The position numbers were made by a program, and so were the translations under genes. Positions 11,103-24,042 of a stretch of DNA of 64,000 nt are shown here, piece after piece (the first letter of the stretch is position 1; each line of letters begins with the position of its first letter). The notes below the pieces were generated by a model. It was not told the origin of the DNA. It ran no database searches and saw only the letters and a list, made by a program, of their open reading frames with translations. The stretch comes from Rhabdornis inornatus (Eukaryota; Chordata; Aves; Passeriformes; Rhabdornithidae). The stretch covers positions 2,904,469-2,968,468 of the forward strand of contig VWZS01003937.1 in assembly GCA_013397075.1 (NCBI GenBank). Direction: 5' to 3'.

Positions 11103-12854
11103 AACAGCATCCTTCACTCCTCTCTAGTGTCACACTCGTGGGCCAAATGCCTCTGTTTTAGGTCAGTCTTGAGGAGTGAGGGTCAGACCAAATCAGTCAC
11201 AGATTCATTCCTAGAGTTCTTTGGCAATATTTGATGGTATTTAAAGGGTACTTATGCAGACAGATGCTGATTTTGCTGATTTGGCTGTTAAGAACATCCT
11301 TTAGTTTTCATGTCAGCCACCACTCAGGTATCAGTGTGACTTATCCATCTGCAACCACTGGGAAAAAGTACAAGTTATGAAATCTCTTCAGGTCACGTCC
11401 TGACTGCATGCATTTGTTCACTGCATACAAGACAGCTTTGATATTCTCCTGCTTACTTCTTCATATTTTTATAACTGCAATCTATTCCTCCAGGGAGTTC
11501 AGGAGAAAGAAAACCCTAACAGGAAGCAGGGTTGCAAGGGTCACAAGAATTGGTTTGGTGTGAATTGAGGTGGTCTACATATGAAGATGTGAACTCCAGA
11601 AATCTGAACGTGAAAGATTTAGTAGTAGCACCATCCAGCCTACATTTTTCATGTTATGTATTGTTTATCATCTGCAAGATAAAAAACAGATGGAAACAAC
11701 AGGTTACAGAAAAATGTGTGCTGTGTTACTTAGAAATCCTTACCAACCCTGTACTCTCCCACTGCCTGGCCAGTCCTGTTCAGCCATGGCATATTTGGTT
11801 GTACAGAAACCCATCATGTGCCATGGTGTCAGTTATAATGTATTTGCATAGCTCCAGAAAAATGTATTTTGAAGAGTGGAAAAAAGTCAAGAAGTGTAGA
11901 ATCAAAGTAGCAAAGAAGTAAAGAAATGAAGTAAGGAATTTTGGTGGTAGCTTTCTCTAATGATTGAGATTTCTGAAAACTCAATGCAGATTTGATTAGT
12001 AGTGCTGAATTATTGTATACCTGAATTATTAATGGAAAAAAAAAGGAATATTGGGATTATTTTTCATTCTGTGTCTTACTGTCTTTCCTTCCTCAAAGTC
12101 ATTGAGGCAGGGTCTCTCTCCTTTTTCTAGAGTGGTTAGCCCAGGTTGGCCCCATGGTCGAGCTAGTAGTGTAAATAACTACAACTGTCCAAATGCTGAC
12201 TGGAGCTGTGCATAGGAGAGGCTATCTGCCCTGCTTTTGCTCTCTGACTTTAACTGATTAAATATATTGCCAGTATTTTATTTCCACCCTTCTAGAAGAG
12301 GAGCAAATGGAACATTTTTTCTCTCCCTGACAGGTTCCAGGAACTTGATGTACCTCTTTTAACAGTATAGTTGCTTTTATAAGTATTGTCAACCGTTCAC
12401 AACCTTTCTTCTGCCACTAACCTGATGCTGATTCAAGTCACTTTAAAGTGAAGCTTTATTGCTTTTCACTTCTGTTGAGGAAAACTTAGCTATGCTGAGA
12501 AGTACCAAGCAGTAAAGCTCTTTCATGGCTACAGTTTTAGTCTGCCCATTGTATGAGTCTTACCCCTAAAAGATGGGTTTGGAAGAAAATAAGTTCTTTC
12601 CTTGACTATAAAGAACCATCTAAAGTCAATAAAAAATAATGTGATTTTAAGAGTCTGAATTTTCCTTTGATTCTTGTGCACTGAATGCACTGTGAAAACA
12701 TGGTTATTATGTGATCAAACAAATGCACAATTCAATGGGCAACATCAGAATTAGGAGTAACAGAATATGTATGGTCTGCAGTTATTGATTCTCAGGGTTT
12801 TTTTTCTCTCTGTTGTTGAGGGGGAGAAGCTGTTGGCTTGGTTTAGTTATTTTA
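11103..12854. other. Noncoding stretch, nothing recognised
   Basis: The longest plus-strand frame (11532-11921, 129 codons) has no recognisable domain, carries an unusual lysine-rich end, and overlaps another frame at 11651-11851. I treat it as chance. No repeat family was identified. Confidence 0.5.
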
Positions 12855-12910
12855 TTGTTTGTTTTGTTTTGTTTTGTTTTGTTTTGTTTTGTTTAGTTTT
12901 GTTTTGTTTA
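12855..12910. repeat. (GTTTT)n pentanucleotide repeat
   Basis: About ten near-perfect GTTTT units, with two GTTTA variants toward the end. The phenylalanine/valine/leucine-rich frame that crosses it (12859-13050) is a product of the repeat. Confidence 0.95.
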
Positions 12911-14790
12911 GTAAGGCCTTCAGGACAAACTTAGAACAAAAAATTTCAAAAAGTCACCACAAAACAGCAAAAATTTTATTTTATTCTTGGAAGCCAGGCA
13001 GATATGCATCTCAGATAATCTGGGCCAGAGTTATTCTTGAGGTCAATTAGTAGAATGCCTGTATAGTTCAAAAGGTGATGTGCAGGGGATATAGCAGTAT
13101 TTTACCATTCAGGGGGGATTATCTAGTAAAAATTGAGAGTCCCAGAGGGTTTCCATATATCATTGGAGGAATTCTGTTTGTGGTAAAGTAGAACTGTTAA
13201 TCATTAAATCAGTTTCTCTTAAAGATTATTTTTCTCTTAATAATACTTTCCTGTTTATTTTTTGGACCTGATAGTGCTTTTTCAACTAACCTGCTTTCCA
13301 CAGGAATGTCATTAATTTTTCCAGAGACAAAAAAGTTTATTTTAAGTCTAGCCAGGAGGGACTACTGGAGTGACAGAAAGCAGAAAAGAAGTAATAGCTG
13401 AAATAAAATGTCAGCTTGAACTTGTCACTGATCCTTGTGTCTTAAGGATCTTGTTTTGCAATGTTGGGCTGCTGTTCAAGTGTTTGTTCAACCTCATATA
13501 GTGAGGGACTGTCCTAGGTGAACCTTACAGAAGGCTAAATTTTGAGGTCTTTTATGTTCATTAAATTTGGGCATTACAGCATCCTAAACACTCTCTATGG
13601 TGTCTCCAGTAGTTGCTGGTGAGACCTTTCCCAAAGAGAAATCCAGTAGTAAAAGAAAGAGGCAAGTCAGCTCCTGCTGGGGTAGGCTGGTCTTATTTGG
13701 GTTCCAAGTACAAGAAACTAATTTTCAGACTCAAAAAGCCTGGGGCTCAGCATCTTGCAACAGCATCTCTCTCCTTCTCTTTCTGACAATTCCAACTCTC
13801 CAAAGTGAGTGAGGCATGAGAATTTCAAGTGTCAGGGCCGAGCGATTTTGCTGCTACAAGCACCCCATTCCTTGCCCTGAACCCTGCTAGCAATGAAGCG
13901 TCTGAGATAAACTCTTTCCTCTGCCCTGAGACTGCACACCTGAATGGGCATAGGGAAGCAATCACAGCAAAGGAAACATTCATCACACTGAGCCTTTTCT
14001 GCTAATTTGAGATCAAATGGGCTAGAATGAGTCCCAACAGACTCATTGCTTCTCCCTTCTGTATTCCTTTTTAAAAGTAAAATGAGATATAGTATACTCT
14101 GAGTCAAACTGTATGACAACTTCCATATCAAAGTACTCTTGGATCTTTTTGCCTATGTAACATGATTATTGAAGGCTGGCAATGGATCAGCTAAGCATTT
14201 AACCTGCTGGAACATACCTGCTGAAGAACCGGAACAGTCGACAAAAATATGGATTAGGCATGTAGGATCTGCAGGTTGAACTCTGTGAGTTCAAGTTGTT
14301 TTTATCTTAGATTTACTATAATGGGATTAGAATTGACTAAAATATTGAAAGTTGATCCTGTTGTAATTACATTTTATCTCAGGTTATGAAGGACTTTTTT
14401 GTTCTCTCACCTTTTTAACTTAGCTTGTTAAATACTGAGTAGTTGGTATTTAGGAATAATTGAGTTACTATTACAGGAATGATGGAATTACTATTGTTTC
14501 AAATTGTGTTCTTCTGTTCTCATTTCTCTTTGAAACGACTCCTCTTCATGGAAAATAAAAAAATACTGACAGGGAAGAAGAGATCTTTTGATACACTCTA
14601 AATTTAAAAAACAGAAGTGATGGAAATAAAAAAATGGAAAAAAAAAGTTTAAAAATGTACTCTTAATGCATTTAATGGGAAAAAAAATTAAAAATATAAA
14701 AGAGCTAAATTCATTTTAAAGTTAATTCTGTGTAACACAGTCTCCACAAGAAGGAAATGTTTCACCTTTGGGTACCACTTGCCACACAGA
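12911..14790. other. Noncoding stretch, nothing recognised
   Basis: Small frames at 13597-13812 plus and 13832-14131 minus lack splice context and domains. The sequence becomes very A-rich from about 14560 to 14720, just before the pyrimidine microsatellite. Confidence 0.55.
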
Positions 14791-14902
14791 TCTCTTCTCT
14801 TCTCTTCTCTTCTCTTCTCTTCTCTTCTCTTCTCTTCTCTTCTCTTCTCTTCTCTTCTCTTCTCTTCTCTTCTCTTCTCTTCTCTTCTCTTCTCTTCTCT
14901 TC
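14791..14902. repeat. (TCTCT)n pyrimidine microsatellite, about 22 perfect units
   Basis: An uninterrupted pentanucleotide tract of about 110 bases is pure pyrimidine on the plus strand and pure purine on the minus strand. It trails off into TCCCTTCCCT and a T run. Its perfection suggests recent expansion and likely length polymorphism. The serine/leucine/phenylalanine or arginine/glutamate-rich translations across it are artefacts of the repeat. Confidence 0.97.
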
Positions 14903-15660
14903 CCTTCCCTCTTTTTTTTTCTGCAAAAGCATAATGACAAGCTGTGATTATTTTGATTTCATCATGAAGGAAATGAGGGAATACCAGTGTTTCTGGCTAA
15001 ATTTTTGGGGCTTCCTGACAGGTTTTAAGAAGGCACTGCTTCCTGCAGGTTTGTATGTATTTAACATTTCTCTGCTATCGTTCTCTACATTTTCTGATTT
15101 ATGTGTATTACCTGCCTCATTGACAGTGGCCTTTCTGGCCATGGGCAGTGGATACATCTTTCTAGATATAAAAACATGTATGCCACAGTATGTCAGGTCC
15201 CAGAAGTACTATTAAGTCTCCTTTAAAGAGAATTCAACACCCCCTTTTTTTTTTACATAAAATAGATGGCCTTTGCCATCTCTTTGTCACCTGATATTTT
15301 CTGACACAGTAGAACAAAATACCTTTCTTTTGCATTAAAAATGCATTGTCAGTATTTACACAGCTCAGGGAACCTTTCCAGCATTTGCTACCACAGGATT
15401 TAGATATGACACCTCCAGCAGCTCAGCTTGTATGGAAGATGGAGGTTTGTTGTCACATTTCAGAAGGAAAATTTTTGGACTTTGGTGTATCTGATCCCTC
15501 AAGACTAAGGAGTTTTGAGTAGGAGCTAACATTTGGGAGCAATAGACAAAGGCAGACGATAGATGAATATTCCCAAGTCCCTCAGAAAGATGGAAATGGA
15601 TGTCAGGGAGTCAGTCATCAGTTTAGGCCAAGCTGACTGATTGTTAATGAGGTGGTAGCT
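14903..15660. other. Noncoding stretch, nothing recognised
   Basis: This separates the microsatellite from the CR1 element. No exon or repeat family was recognised. Some of the sequence just before 15661 may be a diverged 5' continuation of the CR1 copy. Confidence 0.5.
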
Positions 15661-16205
15661 GAAAGAAAGTCCTGCTCTCCTTTGCTTTTGTGAGATTCCA
15701 CATGAATACTGTGTCCAGCTCTGGGGTTCCCAGAAACACGAGAAAGACATTGGCATGTAGGAATGGATCCAGAGGAGGGCTATTAAGTTGGTCACAGGGC
15801 TGGAATGCCTCTTCTATGAAGACAGTCTGAGAGAGCAGGAGCTCAGCCTGGAGAAGAGAAGGCTCTGGGAAGATCATAGAGCAGTGTGCCAGTCTTAAAG
15901 AGAGGTACAAGAAGGCTGGGGAGGGACTTTTGGCAAGGGCATGTAGTGCTAGGACAAGGGGCAATGGGCTCAAACAGAAGAGGAGTAGTTTAGATAAGAT
16001 ATTAGGAAGACGTTTTTTACTGTGAGAGTGATGAAGTGCTGGCACAGTTTTCCCAGAGAAGTCGCTGTGGATGCCCTATCCCTGGAGGTGTTGAAGACCA
16101 GGCTGGATGGGCTCTGAGTAAACTGTGGCCAAGTGGCCATGACAGGGTGCTTGGAACTAGGTCTAGTCTTAAGGTCTCTTCCAACTGAAACCCTTCTATG
16201 ATTTT
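15661..16205 (+). mobile_element. CR1 LINE, 3' end, 5'-truncated (plus orientation)
   Basis: CR1 is the main LINE of birds, and its copies are typically 5'-truncated. This copy keeps the end of the reverse-transcriptase frame: around 15700 it reads HEYCVQLWGSQKHEKDI, the C-terminal CR1 motif. Known CR1 landmarks follow in order: the CAGAGGAGGGC block (15771), the AGCCTGGAGAAGAGAAGGCT block (15844), TAGATTAGATATTAGGAAGA-like sequence (about 15990), a GTGGATGCCC block (16067), the CTGGATGGGCT block (16102), and the CTTCCAACTGAAACCCTTCTATGA terminus near 16200. Substitutions and small indels interrupt the frame, so it is a dead copy. There is no poly-A tail, as usual for CR1. Confidence 0.95.
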
Positions 16206-19200
16206 TTGAGCATCTCAAGAAGACTCTTCCTGATTTCAGTGAAAGAGAATGAGGTGTCAGGAAGAAGCTCAGAACAACCAGAAGTAATGGAGGTCTTCAT
16301 CAAAAAATACTTTGAAGATCTCAGGGACTCTCATAGGAAGCATTAAAATTTACTGTACTTTTACATGGGAAAGTACTGTGGCTACATAACTGGACAGTAA
16401 AAAGTCTAAATATATTTAGTATCTATGTGTGTGTAAAGCTGGTCTGAGAAGAGAATATAGCTTGGTCTGCAATTTTTGTGCAAGCCACTGAAATAGTAAT
16501 TTCTTAGAGAAAATTTGATAAAACAAGCTAAATCCTGTAGGCTAAATTCTCCTCAGTTATATAGGCATGATGTAAGCACCTCAAAAATTCTGAATTAAAG
16601 TCAGCCTAACTTTTGGAAAGGATCATGAAGCAAGATTTTCACAGAATCTCAACACGAAAGCCCAAGAGGATTTTCTTTAGATGGAATAACTCACAGTTGC
16701 TGAAATAAGTTTATTTCCTTATCTGACAAGCTCTGGCAAATTAGCCATGCTGCACACCAGCAAAGCTCTTGGTGCAGCTGCTACTGACACCAGAGAGTTG
16801 GAATGTGTCTGCAGCACATCCACTGGGAAGAATTACCAGTCATTCTCTGAAAGCAGACGAGGTGTGAGAAACTACTGCACATCTAACGAGGCCACTTCTA
16901 TCTTTGTTGAATATACTGTTTATGCTGAAGATGTTTTACGATCATTTAAAAGTCAAACCGGAGTGTGAACTCACCTGACGTGACAAAGTACAGCTGGGAG
17001 AAAAGGCTTCCTTCTCAGCAGTTGTTTCCTCCTTAATACCTTCATTCTGGGAGTTTTAAATGCATTTGTTTATTTGCCTTAGTTCAACTTCCTCATCTAA
17101 AGTTTGTTTTAAATTTTTAAGTCAATAACTCTGTCTTGAATAAATAGTGAAGAGTGAATAGGTAGTTAGAGACATCAGGCCCCAAACACCTCTCCAGCTC
17201 TGAAGAGCTAAGAGGCATACCTAGCATCACTTCACACTCTTCTGACACCACTTATCAATTGCAAAACATTGGGACAAATTTCAGTCAGCTTCACAGCATC
17301 CCTTTTCCACTGAAGAGCTTAATGTATGTTCTCTGCAGAAGGAAGAATTACAGCAGAGCCCAGCTGAAAAATGTGACACACTTACACAGCAAGAGAGCAC
17401 AAGATAGAGAATTAGATATTGTCCACCTAGCCACTGTGAGCCAACCCCTCGCTTGAGAGTTGCTGAAGTCATCCTTCTTGACAGCAGTGGCTTCTGAATA
17501 CATTCAAGCCTTCACAAGTACTCAGTGAGCAGGTGAGGACTGTCTTTGAACACGTCACCTGTGGCATCACAAGTTCTCCATGGTCCTCCTGTATCAATAT
17601 AGTCTAAATCTTTCCCTTTTCAAATAATAGTACTAATATCTCAAAGCTGTAGCTAGAGCCTTAGGTATAGCAACACAAAATTCATAGACTACAATTGTTT
17701 ATGGGTTTCATACTGATCTGTATTTATACTTACCTTTTCCAGAAAAGAAAGTAGCAAAGGTATTCACACAAATACATATATTTAATTCCTGATTTGAACC
17801 TCACTGTGATGAATCTGTAAATACATCACAGTAAAGAAGTATCATTTCATGGAAGGTTATATCTGATTGCTGATATATAGTAGTTTCTTAAACAGACTCT
17901 CAGGCCTAGTCATAATTTTATCTGAGATCTTATTCTTTTTTCTTTCCACTTCAAACTGATAAAAGTCAGTTTATATGCAGAGAAGGTCAAGCAAACCTCT
18001 TCGGCTTGCTCTCAGAAATGTATAACTGCTGTTGAATATCGCTGGGAGCAGCCACTTAACTGATTATTTGAGCACTCCTGCTATGCATCCAACAAAACTG
18101 TTGGGTTTAATGTGTCGTTTGGATCTTTAAATGTTGCAAAGTGCAGATACAGCCGAGGTAGTCTAGGGAGCTCCCAGCTCTGTAGGACACTTGTAGGTAC
18201 AGCTGCAAGCTGTTAAGCAGCTTAGCTAAACTGTAGGAAAGGCATAGCCTCTCTAATGACCTTTCAGTTATAAATCTCTGAACTCAGAGTGATTCTGCTT
18301 TTCTACATCCATATGGTCTGTGAATCAAGATTTCTTGCAAGAGAAACCCATGAAGAAGGTACCCTTCCTCTGGATGTTTTCTACCTGAATACTCAGACAG
18401 GTAAAGGCTCCATGATGCAGCGATAGCACTGTGCAGAGCTATGATAGTGATAGCACCATGCTTGTGAGGTAGTTAATTATGTGAATGGCATTGGAAAATC
18501 ATTTGTTCTGGAAACAGATGTGCAATATCTGCTGCAAAACCCAGAAGTTCAGCTGCAGATTTCTCAAAAATTATTAATACCTGAACTGAGCTGTGGAGCC
18601 AGTGTGACTTCAGGGTCCAACGATTATGAAGGAAGTGATGAACCTTTTGACAGGGGAGGTAATTTTGTTTTTTCTTCCTTTAGACCCCTCTGAAGTCTGC
18701 ATAAACCATTTTAATATAAAACGCCAAAGTTATGCAAAATGTTTACTATGAAACCAAAACCATATTACAAATTTGGAATCCAGCATGAGGTTGGCCAACT
18801 CTTGCACGCCTTTTGTGAAAACTGCTTTGAGAGAAGTCAGGCTGATATATGGTTTTGAGCTGGAACTATGGGAAGCAGAATTCTTGGCTGAGTTTCATGT
18901 TGCATGCTCTGAGTTAATTTCAACCTGAGAATTACACAAAATTGAAAGCATAAAAATTCTTATGGATCAATACTGGGAAATGCACTGAGGAACTGTTTCC
19001 ATGATTCCTTAGTGCTTCAGGGCAAGCATTTGGTGTTGTTTAGTGCACAGAAGCTGTTTGTGATTTTCATTACTAAGATCTTCAAGAAAACTCTACTTTG
19101 ATGAATTGCTGTAGATCACTTTAAGATAGATTCTCTATGTTTATTTTCTTCCTACCAACATCTTACAGAAATGAAAGGCTTAGCATAAACATTGGCCTAA

Positions 19201-22200
19201 GCATATAAAGCTGATTTATATGAAATATAAGATGGAGATGTATATTTCTAGAGTTGAGGTGCAAACTGAATTTTGAAGTACCTTTTAGATAGCCGCAGAA
19301 ATCAAAAGTAAAAATGATCCCTCTGGTATGCAGTCATGTTCAGGATCAGTCATGAGAAAAACCCAGAATATTTAGACAGGTCCAAGGGGTGGCAGTGGGA
19401 AAAGACTAGATAATTCTCTAGGAAATTCATGTGGCTAGAGTAGTATAGTATACAGTTTTGAGGGGGAAGAGCAAGTGTAATACAGAAAACTGATATTGTG
19501 TCAAGAAATGGAGAAGACCTGGAATAATTTGGGACCTGGAGAGAGAAATTTGTGGCATTAGGTTTTGCAAAGGCATAGAGTATGCAGGAAGAATAAAAAT
19601 AAAAAAAAAAAAGGTTAATAAAAAGTAAAAATAAATTAAATTTCAAGAACTATATGTTTTGTTTGTGAAAAGGTAGTTTAGCGTTACCTCAAAAAGTCTC
19701 CTTTAGCACTTACCATGCAAGATTATGAAGTCAATCCATAGCTGGCATCAGTACTGCAGGTATCCAGTGAAATTTACTTAAAATGCAAGAGGCTACAATT
19801 TCTTGATGAGTAAAAGATCATTAGCAGAACCATATGCTGCTTACCAGAGAACTCTTTCTGAGAGGAAGAATACTAGATACAGTACCAATGTGTAAATAAC
19901 TCACTCTGCCTTTTTACTCACTTGGAGGTCAACCTGCCAGTGGACATCAGCAAGTAGAAAGAAAATACCAGGAAAGAATGTGAGTCTTTTATTCCTTGAA
20001 GATGGCAGGCAGGAGAAAGAGAGGAAGCCCAAGTCTTACCAGTGCCTTCAAGTTCATAGCAAAAGTAGAACAGTTTCTGATGGCAGCAAGTCCCAGCTGC
20101 CTAAAGCAGAAGCACAAAAAAGGTGTGGTAGATAGAGGTACCATAATGCAAATAATGAGGAATCTACCTTAATGCAAATAGATAAACAAAGACACTGGGC
20201 ACTGAAAAGTGATGAACATAAAAAAGAGGCTTTAATGTCTTTGGAACTACTTCTCAGCCTGAGTAATTCTGACTGTCACTGAGGGTTCCTGTTTAGCCAT
20301 TTAACCTAATTTTCAGCTTCCAGATGCAAATATTTGGAAAGTCTGATCATATACTTAGTGAGGGAAAATAAACATCTCCACAGTCTCAGGTGTGTTTTTT
20401 TTTTTTCATACAACCATAGCTCCATTTCCTCAATTGTTTCTGAAGTAGTTTTGCAGTACTCTTTTCATGTCTGCACTACTCAAGCCTATTAGAGGTCATC
20501 TTATTGCTGATGAAGATTTAAAATAAATATAAATATTTTATTTCCTATCTAGACATTTATTGGAAGTCTGTAGCAAACAATGAAGGACTCCTACCTTTCA
20601 TTGATCAGATTCAATGTTGTTTAATACATGGAAATTGCCCAGGAGCAATAGATAGCTTACTGATTTTGCTTACATTCCATCACTGTGGAGGATGTAATTT
20701 CCATTGTACAGATTGAATGAAGTAGGTTTGGCAATGCAGACAGCTGTAAATGTGAGTCTTAACATGAAATTCATACTGGCGTAGTTTACAATACCTCTTC
20801 CTATCAAAAGAAAAGGAAGGGAGCCTTTGCTAAGGGTAGGTGTATCAAGAGCAGGTGTTCTTGATGCAGGAGTACTAGGAGAGAATATTTTAAATAAATC
20901 TCAGGATCCTTAGAAAAGAGTCTTACAGCGTGTAATAAGCATAAAAATTGTGAAAAATAATTTTATTTCTGCCCTTTAAAAAAAACAAACAAACAAGGTG
21001 GTCAATGTTCTAACAAGTTAAAGATTGAAATCAGAATGTGCCTGTGTTTCAATTGAATTGATGAACTATTATACCGGTAATCTGGAGATAATATCAGAGG
21101 GAATATTAGTGGGCATTCATGGTTTCAGTTAAATATACTGAGAAGCTGGGAGTCTTTTGGCTTGAAGTCATTCTTAGCTTTCCAGACGAAGTAGTAATAA
21201 CAAAAAAAAAAAGTCTTTCCTTTTTCTTGTTAAATCCATCTATTGTAAATATCACCTAGCAGCTGTACAGCCCCCACTTTATCAGGAAGTGGGCTTGAGT
21301 TCGGATAGTTTGTTATCTCTGCTGCAGTGACCACCCTGTTAGCAGCAGCCCTGTGTGTTTGCATAACTCAGAAAATATCTTTTTCAACGCATAATCCCTC
21401 TGGCCTTTTCTCTACAACATTAAATCAAAAAGTCTGTTTTCCAGTGAAACAACATCCCTAAAGTAACAGAACTTACACTCTGCAGCATCTCATACCTAGC
21501 AACAGTGAACTTGCCAGGCAACCTTGTTCACCATCCTAAAGCAGCAGTGAGCTGTGTCTCAGCTATCTGTCTTGCACTGCTACTTCAATTTTTCTGATAA
21601 CAATATGCAGCGTGGAGAGCTTCTGCAAGAGTGTCAATCAAAACTAGATAAAAAGTTTTCTGTTCTGAGCAAGTTGACTGGCAACCTTGCTGGTCAGATT
21701 TGCACTCTATCTCAACACTGGCCATATAACACAGGTTTCTAAAAAAAAACAAAATACAAGAAAATTTTTCAGGGTGTAGGGGAAAGGGACTGTAGATGCC
21801 TGATCACAAAGCCTGTGTAATGGAGAAATTCCTTAATGAGTCTGAGTTCTGATGTGATCTCTTCCATGCTCCGTTTCAGCACACAGATTTGTACAGGTTG
21901 CAGCTCTTCATAACTAAGAACTGGTGGCTCGTGGTTTTCACAAGTCCTGTCTGTTTTTAAATATTTTTGGAGTTAACTTTTTGTAAAGTTCATAATTTAA
22001 TTAATATTTCTTATGTTTTATATTTCACCACTAAGAAGAAGTTTACAACCCATCTCACCAAAAAAAACCCAAAAAACCAACCAAATAAAACTGGACCACA
22101 AGAAAAAAACAAAGCAGGAAAGAAAAGGCAAGTAGGTCAATAGATTAAACTAGAGAAGGAAAGAGAAAGAAAAGGACCTCTACTAGTAAATACTTGGAGC

Positions 22201-23237
22201 TGGCCAAGACACTCTACATAGCACCCCCTTCCTATCTGCCTTTGTCTCCATGTCATGGTTGAGAAGGAATGGGATCTCTCATCACCAAATTTTAATATCA
22301 GTTTGGATGAGAAAGAGTTATTTATTCTTTTTTATTTTAGTATGAGAACTCAACACACAAATGGCTGAATTCCCCACTGACTGCATTAGTTCATGATGAC
22401 AGGCATGTCTTTTTCAGAAACAATCCCTCCAAGTATAGTTGAAAATAAGAGATGAAAAGGAGTTACTTTGCAAACTGGAAGTTTACTTTGTAGGCTGGTG
22501 TTCTAAAGCCCACAGTGAATTCTGTAATAAAATTTAGTGTCATAGTATTTCTCAAAGCTGGGAGAGGACAGAAGTTTTAAGCATTTTAGGGTTAAAAAGC
22601 GCTGGCAGAATTAAAGTGAATCATAGACGAAGGGGCCAAATGTTTTTCAGACATGTCAGCACGTAACTGATGAACACTTAATCCTTCAGCAACAGGTTAA
22701 CCTGCTGCTCTGTTCTAGCCATGAGAAATGTCACCATGAGGAGTTCTCTCACTTGTCATTTGGGCTGTGTCAACCTGCTCCAATGATTTTGCTTCAAAGC
22801 CCAAGCTAGTTTACATACTGAAGCACTAAACCAGCTAATTTTCACTCTCAGCTGCAAACATTTTATTCTCAAATCATTCTTCCCTTATCACCTCTCTTTC
22901 TTAAATGCTTTCCCAGAGACTGATGGCTAGTTGGAAATTTTTGCATTGGGGAAACTACAATGGGTGAACGAGGGAAAAGAGTCAGATTTGAAAAAAAAAG
23001 AAATTAAAGTTCTTCTGTAGTTTAATGTTTTGGATTCAGACATTTACTACTTGTGTTACACTTACTGTTGCAATTTTTCATTAAACTATAATGCACTTCA
23101 GACGGTTGTGTATTCTGCTTCATCTTCAGATGAGTGTTTTAACCTTTCAGATAGCATCACATGAAACAGTGGTCAAACTACTCATCTGAGAGGTGAGAAA
23201 CTGAGAAGGTTTAGAAGCCCAGAAGATAAGGGAATAA
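16206..23237. other. Noncoding stretch, nothing firmly recognised
   Basis: This is 7 kb of AT-rich sequence. Small frames at 16747-16968, 17259-17456, 18481-18693 and 21554-21742 (plus) and 19350-19646 (minus) have no domain I recognise. A T run lies at about 20395-20406 and A-rich low-complexity patches at 19596-19640 and 22055-22090. No further LINE or LTR landmarks were seen. Confidence 0.5.
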
Positions 23238-23608
23238 TGTGTATGTCTCAAACACTGATATCCAGATAGGTCTGGAGCCTACCAAGGGTTGTTGGGAATA
23301 ACAGCCAAAGATTGTTGGTAATAACACACTGTGAGAAAGAGCAGGATGTGGCTGGAGAATGGGGCTGTATTGGTGTCAAACAGCACTTTTCTGGGAAAAA
23401 TGTCCTTGTTCTAGTTCCTGGAGCACAACACAGTACTGTGTTGTGCAGTACAGGAATAAGATTGAGAAGCAGACATGGACAGTAGGGACAGAAATCAAGA
23501 ACACCAAAGACCCCTGACTCATTTCCAGAAAGGTCTAGAAGAAAGAACTGCACAAAGCTAATCTGGATAGGAAGCAATGAACTTAGCTCTAGGTGGGGAA
23601 AACCTATC

Positions 23609-23618
23609 TATAAAAAGG
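23609..23618 (+). promoter_or_regulatory. LTR TATA box
   Basis: TATAAAAAGG lies within the LTR, 325 bases before its AATAAA. That places the R region start at about 23635-23645. It would be the core promoter of the original provirus and could still start transcription. Confidence 0.6.
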
Positions 23619-23684
23619 CAGGCCGATGAAGTCCAGGCATTCAGGCACCCCCAACTGGAATGACACTGTATCCCGGGCTAGTGA

Positions 23685-23804
23685 TCTCTCTTTCTCTCTT
23701 TCTCTCTTTCTCTCTTTCTCTCTTTCTCTCTTTCTCTCTTTCTCTCTTTCTCTCTTTCTCTCTTTCTCTCTCTCTTTCTCTCTTTCTCTCTTTCTCTCTC
23801 TCTC
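23685..23804. repeat. (TTTCTCTC)n octanucleotide microsatellite inside the LTR
   Basis: Roughly 14 units of an eight-base TTTCTCTC motif, with a few shortened units near the end, form a pure pyrimidine tract of about 120 bases. It lies between the TATA box and AATAAA of the surrounding LTR, so it falls in the transcribed leader. Serine-rich translations across it are artefacts. Confidence 0.97.
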
Positions 23805-23933
23805 CCCTGTTTTAATTTAGCTCTCTTTTTCTCTCTTCCTTTCACTCTACCATTCTATCTAAACCCCACTGTTGCTTGCACTAGAAGGTCAGGGACTAAC
23901 ACACCAATTTCCATGCCAAGTGTGTAATTTATT

Positions 23934-23939
23934 AATAAA
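23934..23939 (+). promoter_or_regulatory. LTR polyadenylation signal AATAAA
   Basis: AATAAA sits about 100 bases before the LTR end and is followed by U5-like sequence with T/G-rich stretches. Confidence 0.55.
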
Positions 23940-24042
23940 ACTTCTGCAGCTATTGTGGACCCTCTGACTTCTGCTGTTCCTTTTGACCATGAGTACCTAC
24001 AAATCTTGAGTGGTCCCTTTCTCTTAAGAGTGGGACATCACA

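Larger units (their letters stand above)
23238..24042 (+). mobile_element. Solo LTR of an endogenous retrovirus (plus orientation)
   Basis: The element starts TGTGTATGTCTCA and ends TGGGACATCACA; the end is nearly the reverse complement of the start, with the TG...CA termini of retroviral LTRs. Inside it are, in order, a TATA box (TATAAAAAGG, 23609-23618), a long pyrimidine microsatellite (23685-23804) and a polyadenylation signal (AATAAA, 23934-23939). About 100 bases of U5-like sequence follow. This is the U3-R-U5 order of an LTR about 805 bases long. No matching flanking duplication and no neighbouring gag, pol or env sequence was seen, so it is best read as a solo LTR whose internal part was lost by recombination. 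I could not assign the family; the termini resemble ERVL-type LTRs. Confidence 0.7.

Noticed and set aside
11532..11921. 129-codon plus-strand frame
   Set aside because: No domain, no splice sites at its ends, and an internal overlapping frame; it looks like chance.
14722..15215. Long serine/leucine/phenylalanine-rich (plus) and arginine/glutamate-rich (minus) open frames
   Set aside because: They are translations of the (TCTCT)n microsatellite with short flanks, with no independent coding evidence.
17339..17407. Acceptor-like TTCTCTGCAG followed by a 22-codon frame ending in TAG
   Set aside because: The frame is too short to be significant and no UTR or polyadenylation context follows.
23248..23577. 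109-codon minus-strand frame with many cysteines
   Set aside because: It lies entirely within the U3 part of the LTR on the antisense strand; no domain was recognised.
23626..23820. Serine/leucine/phenylalanine repeat open frame
   Set aside because: It is a product of the (TTTCTCTC)n tract inside the LTR.
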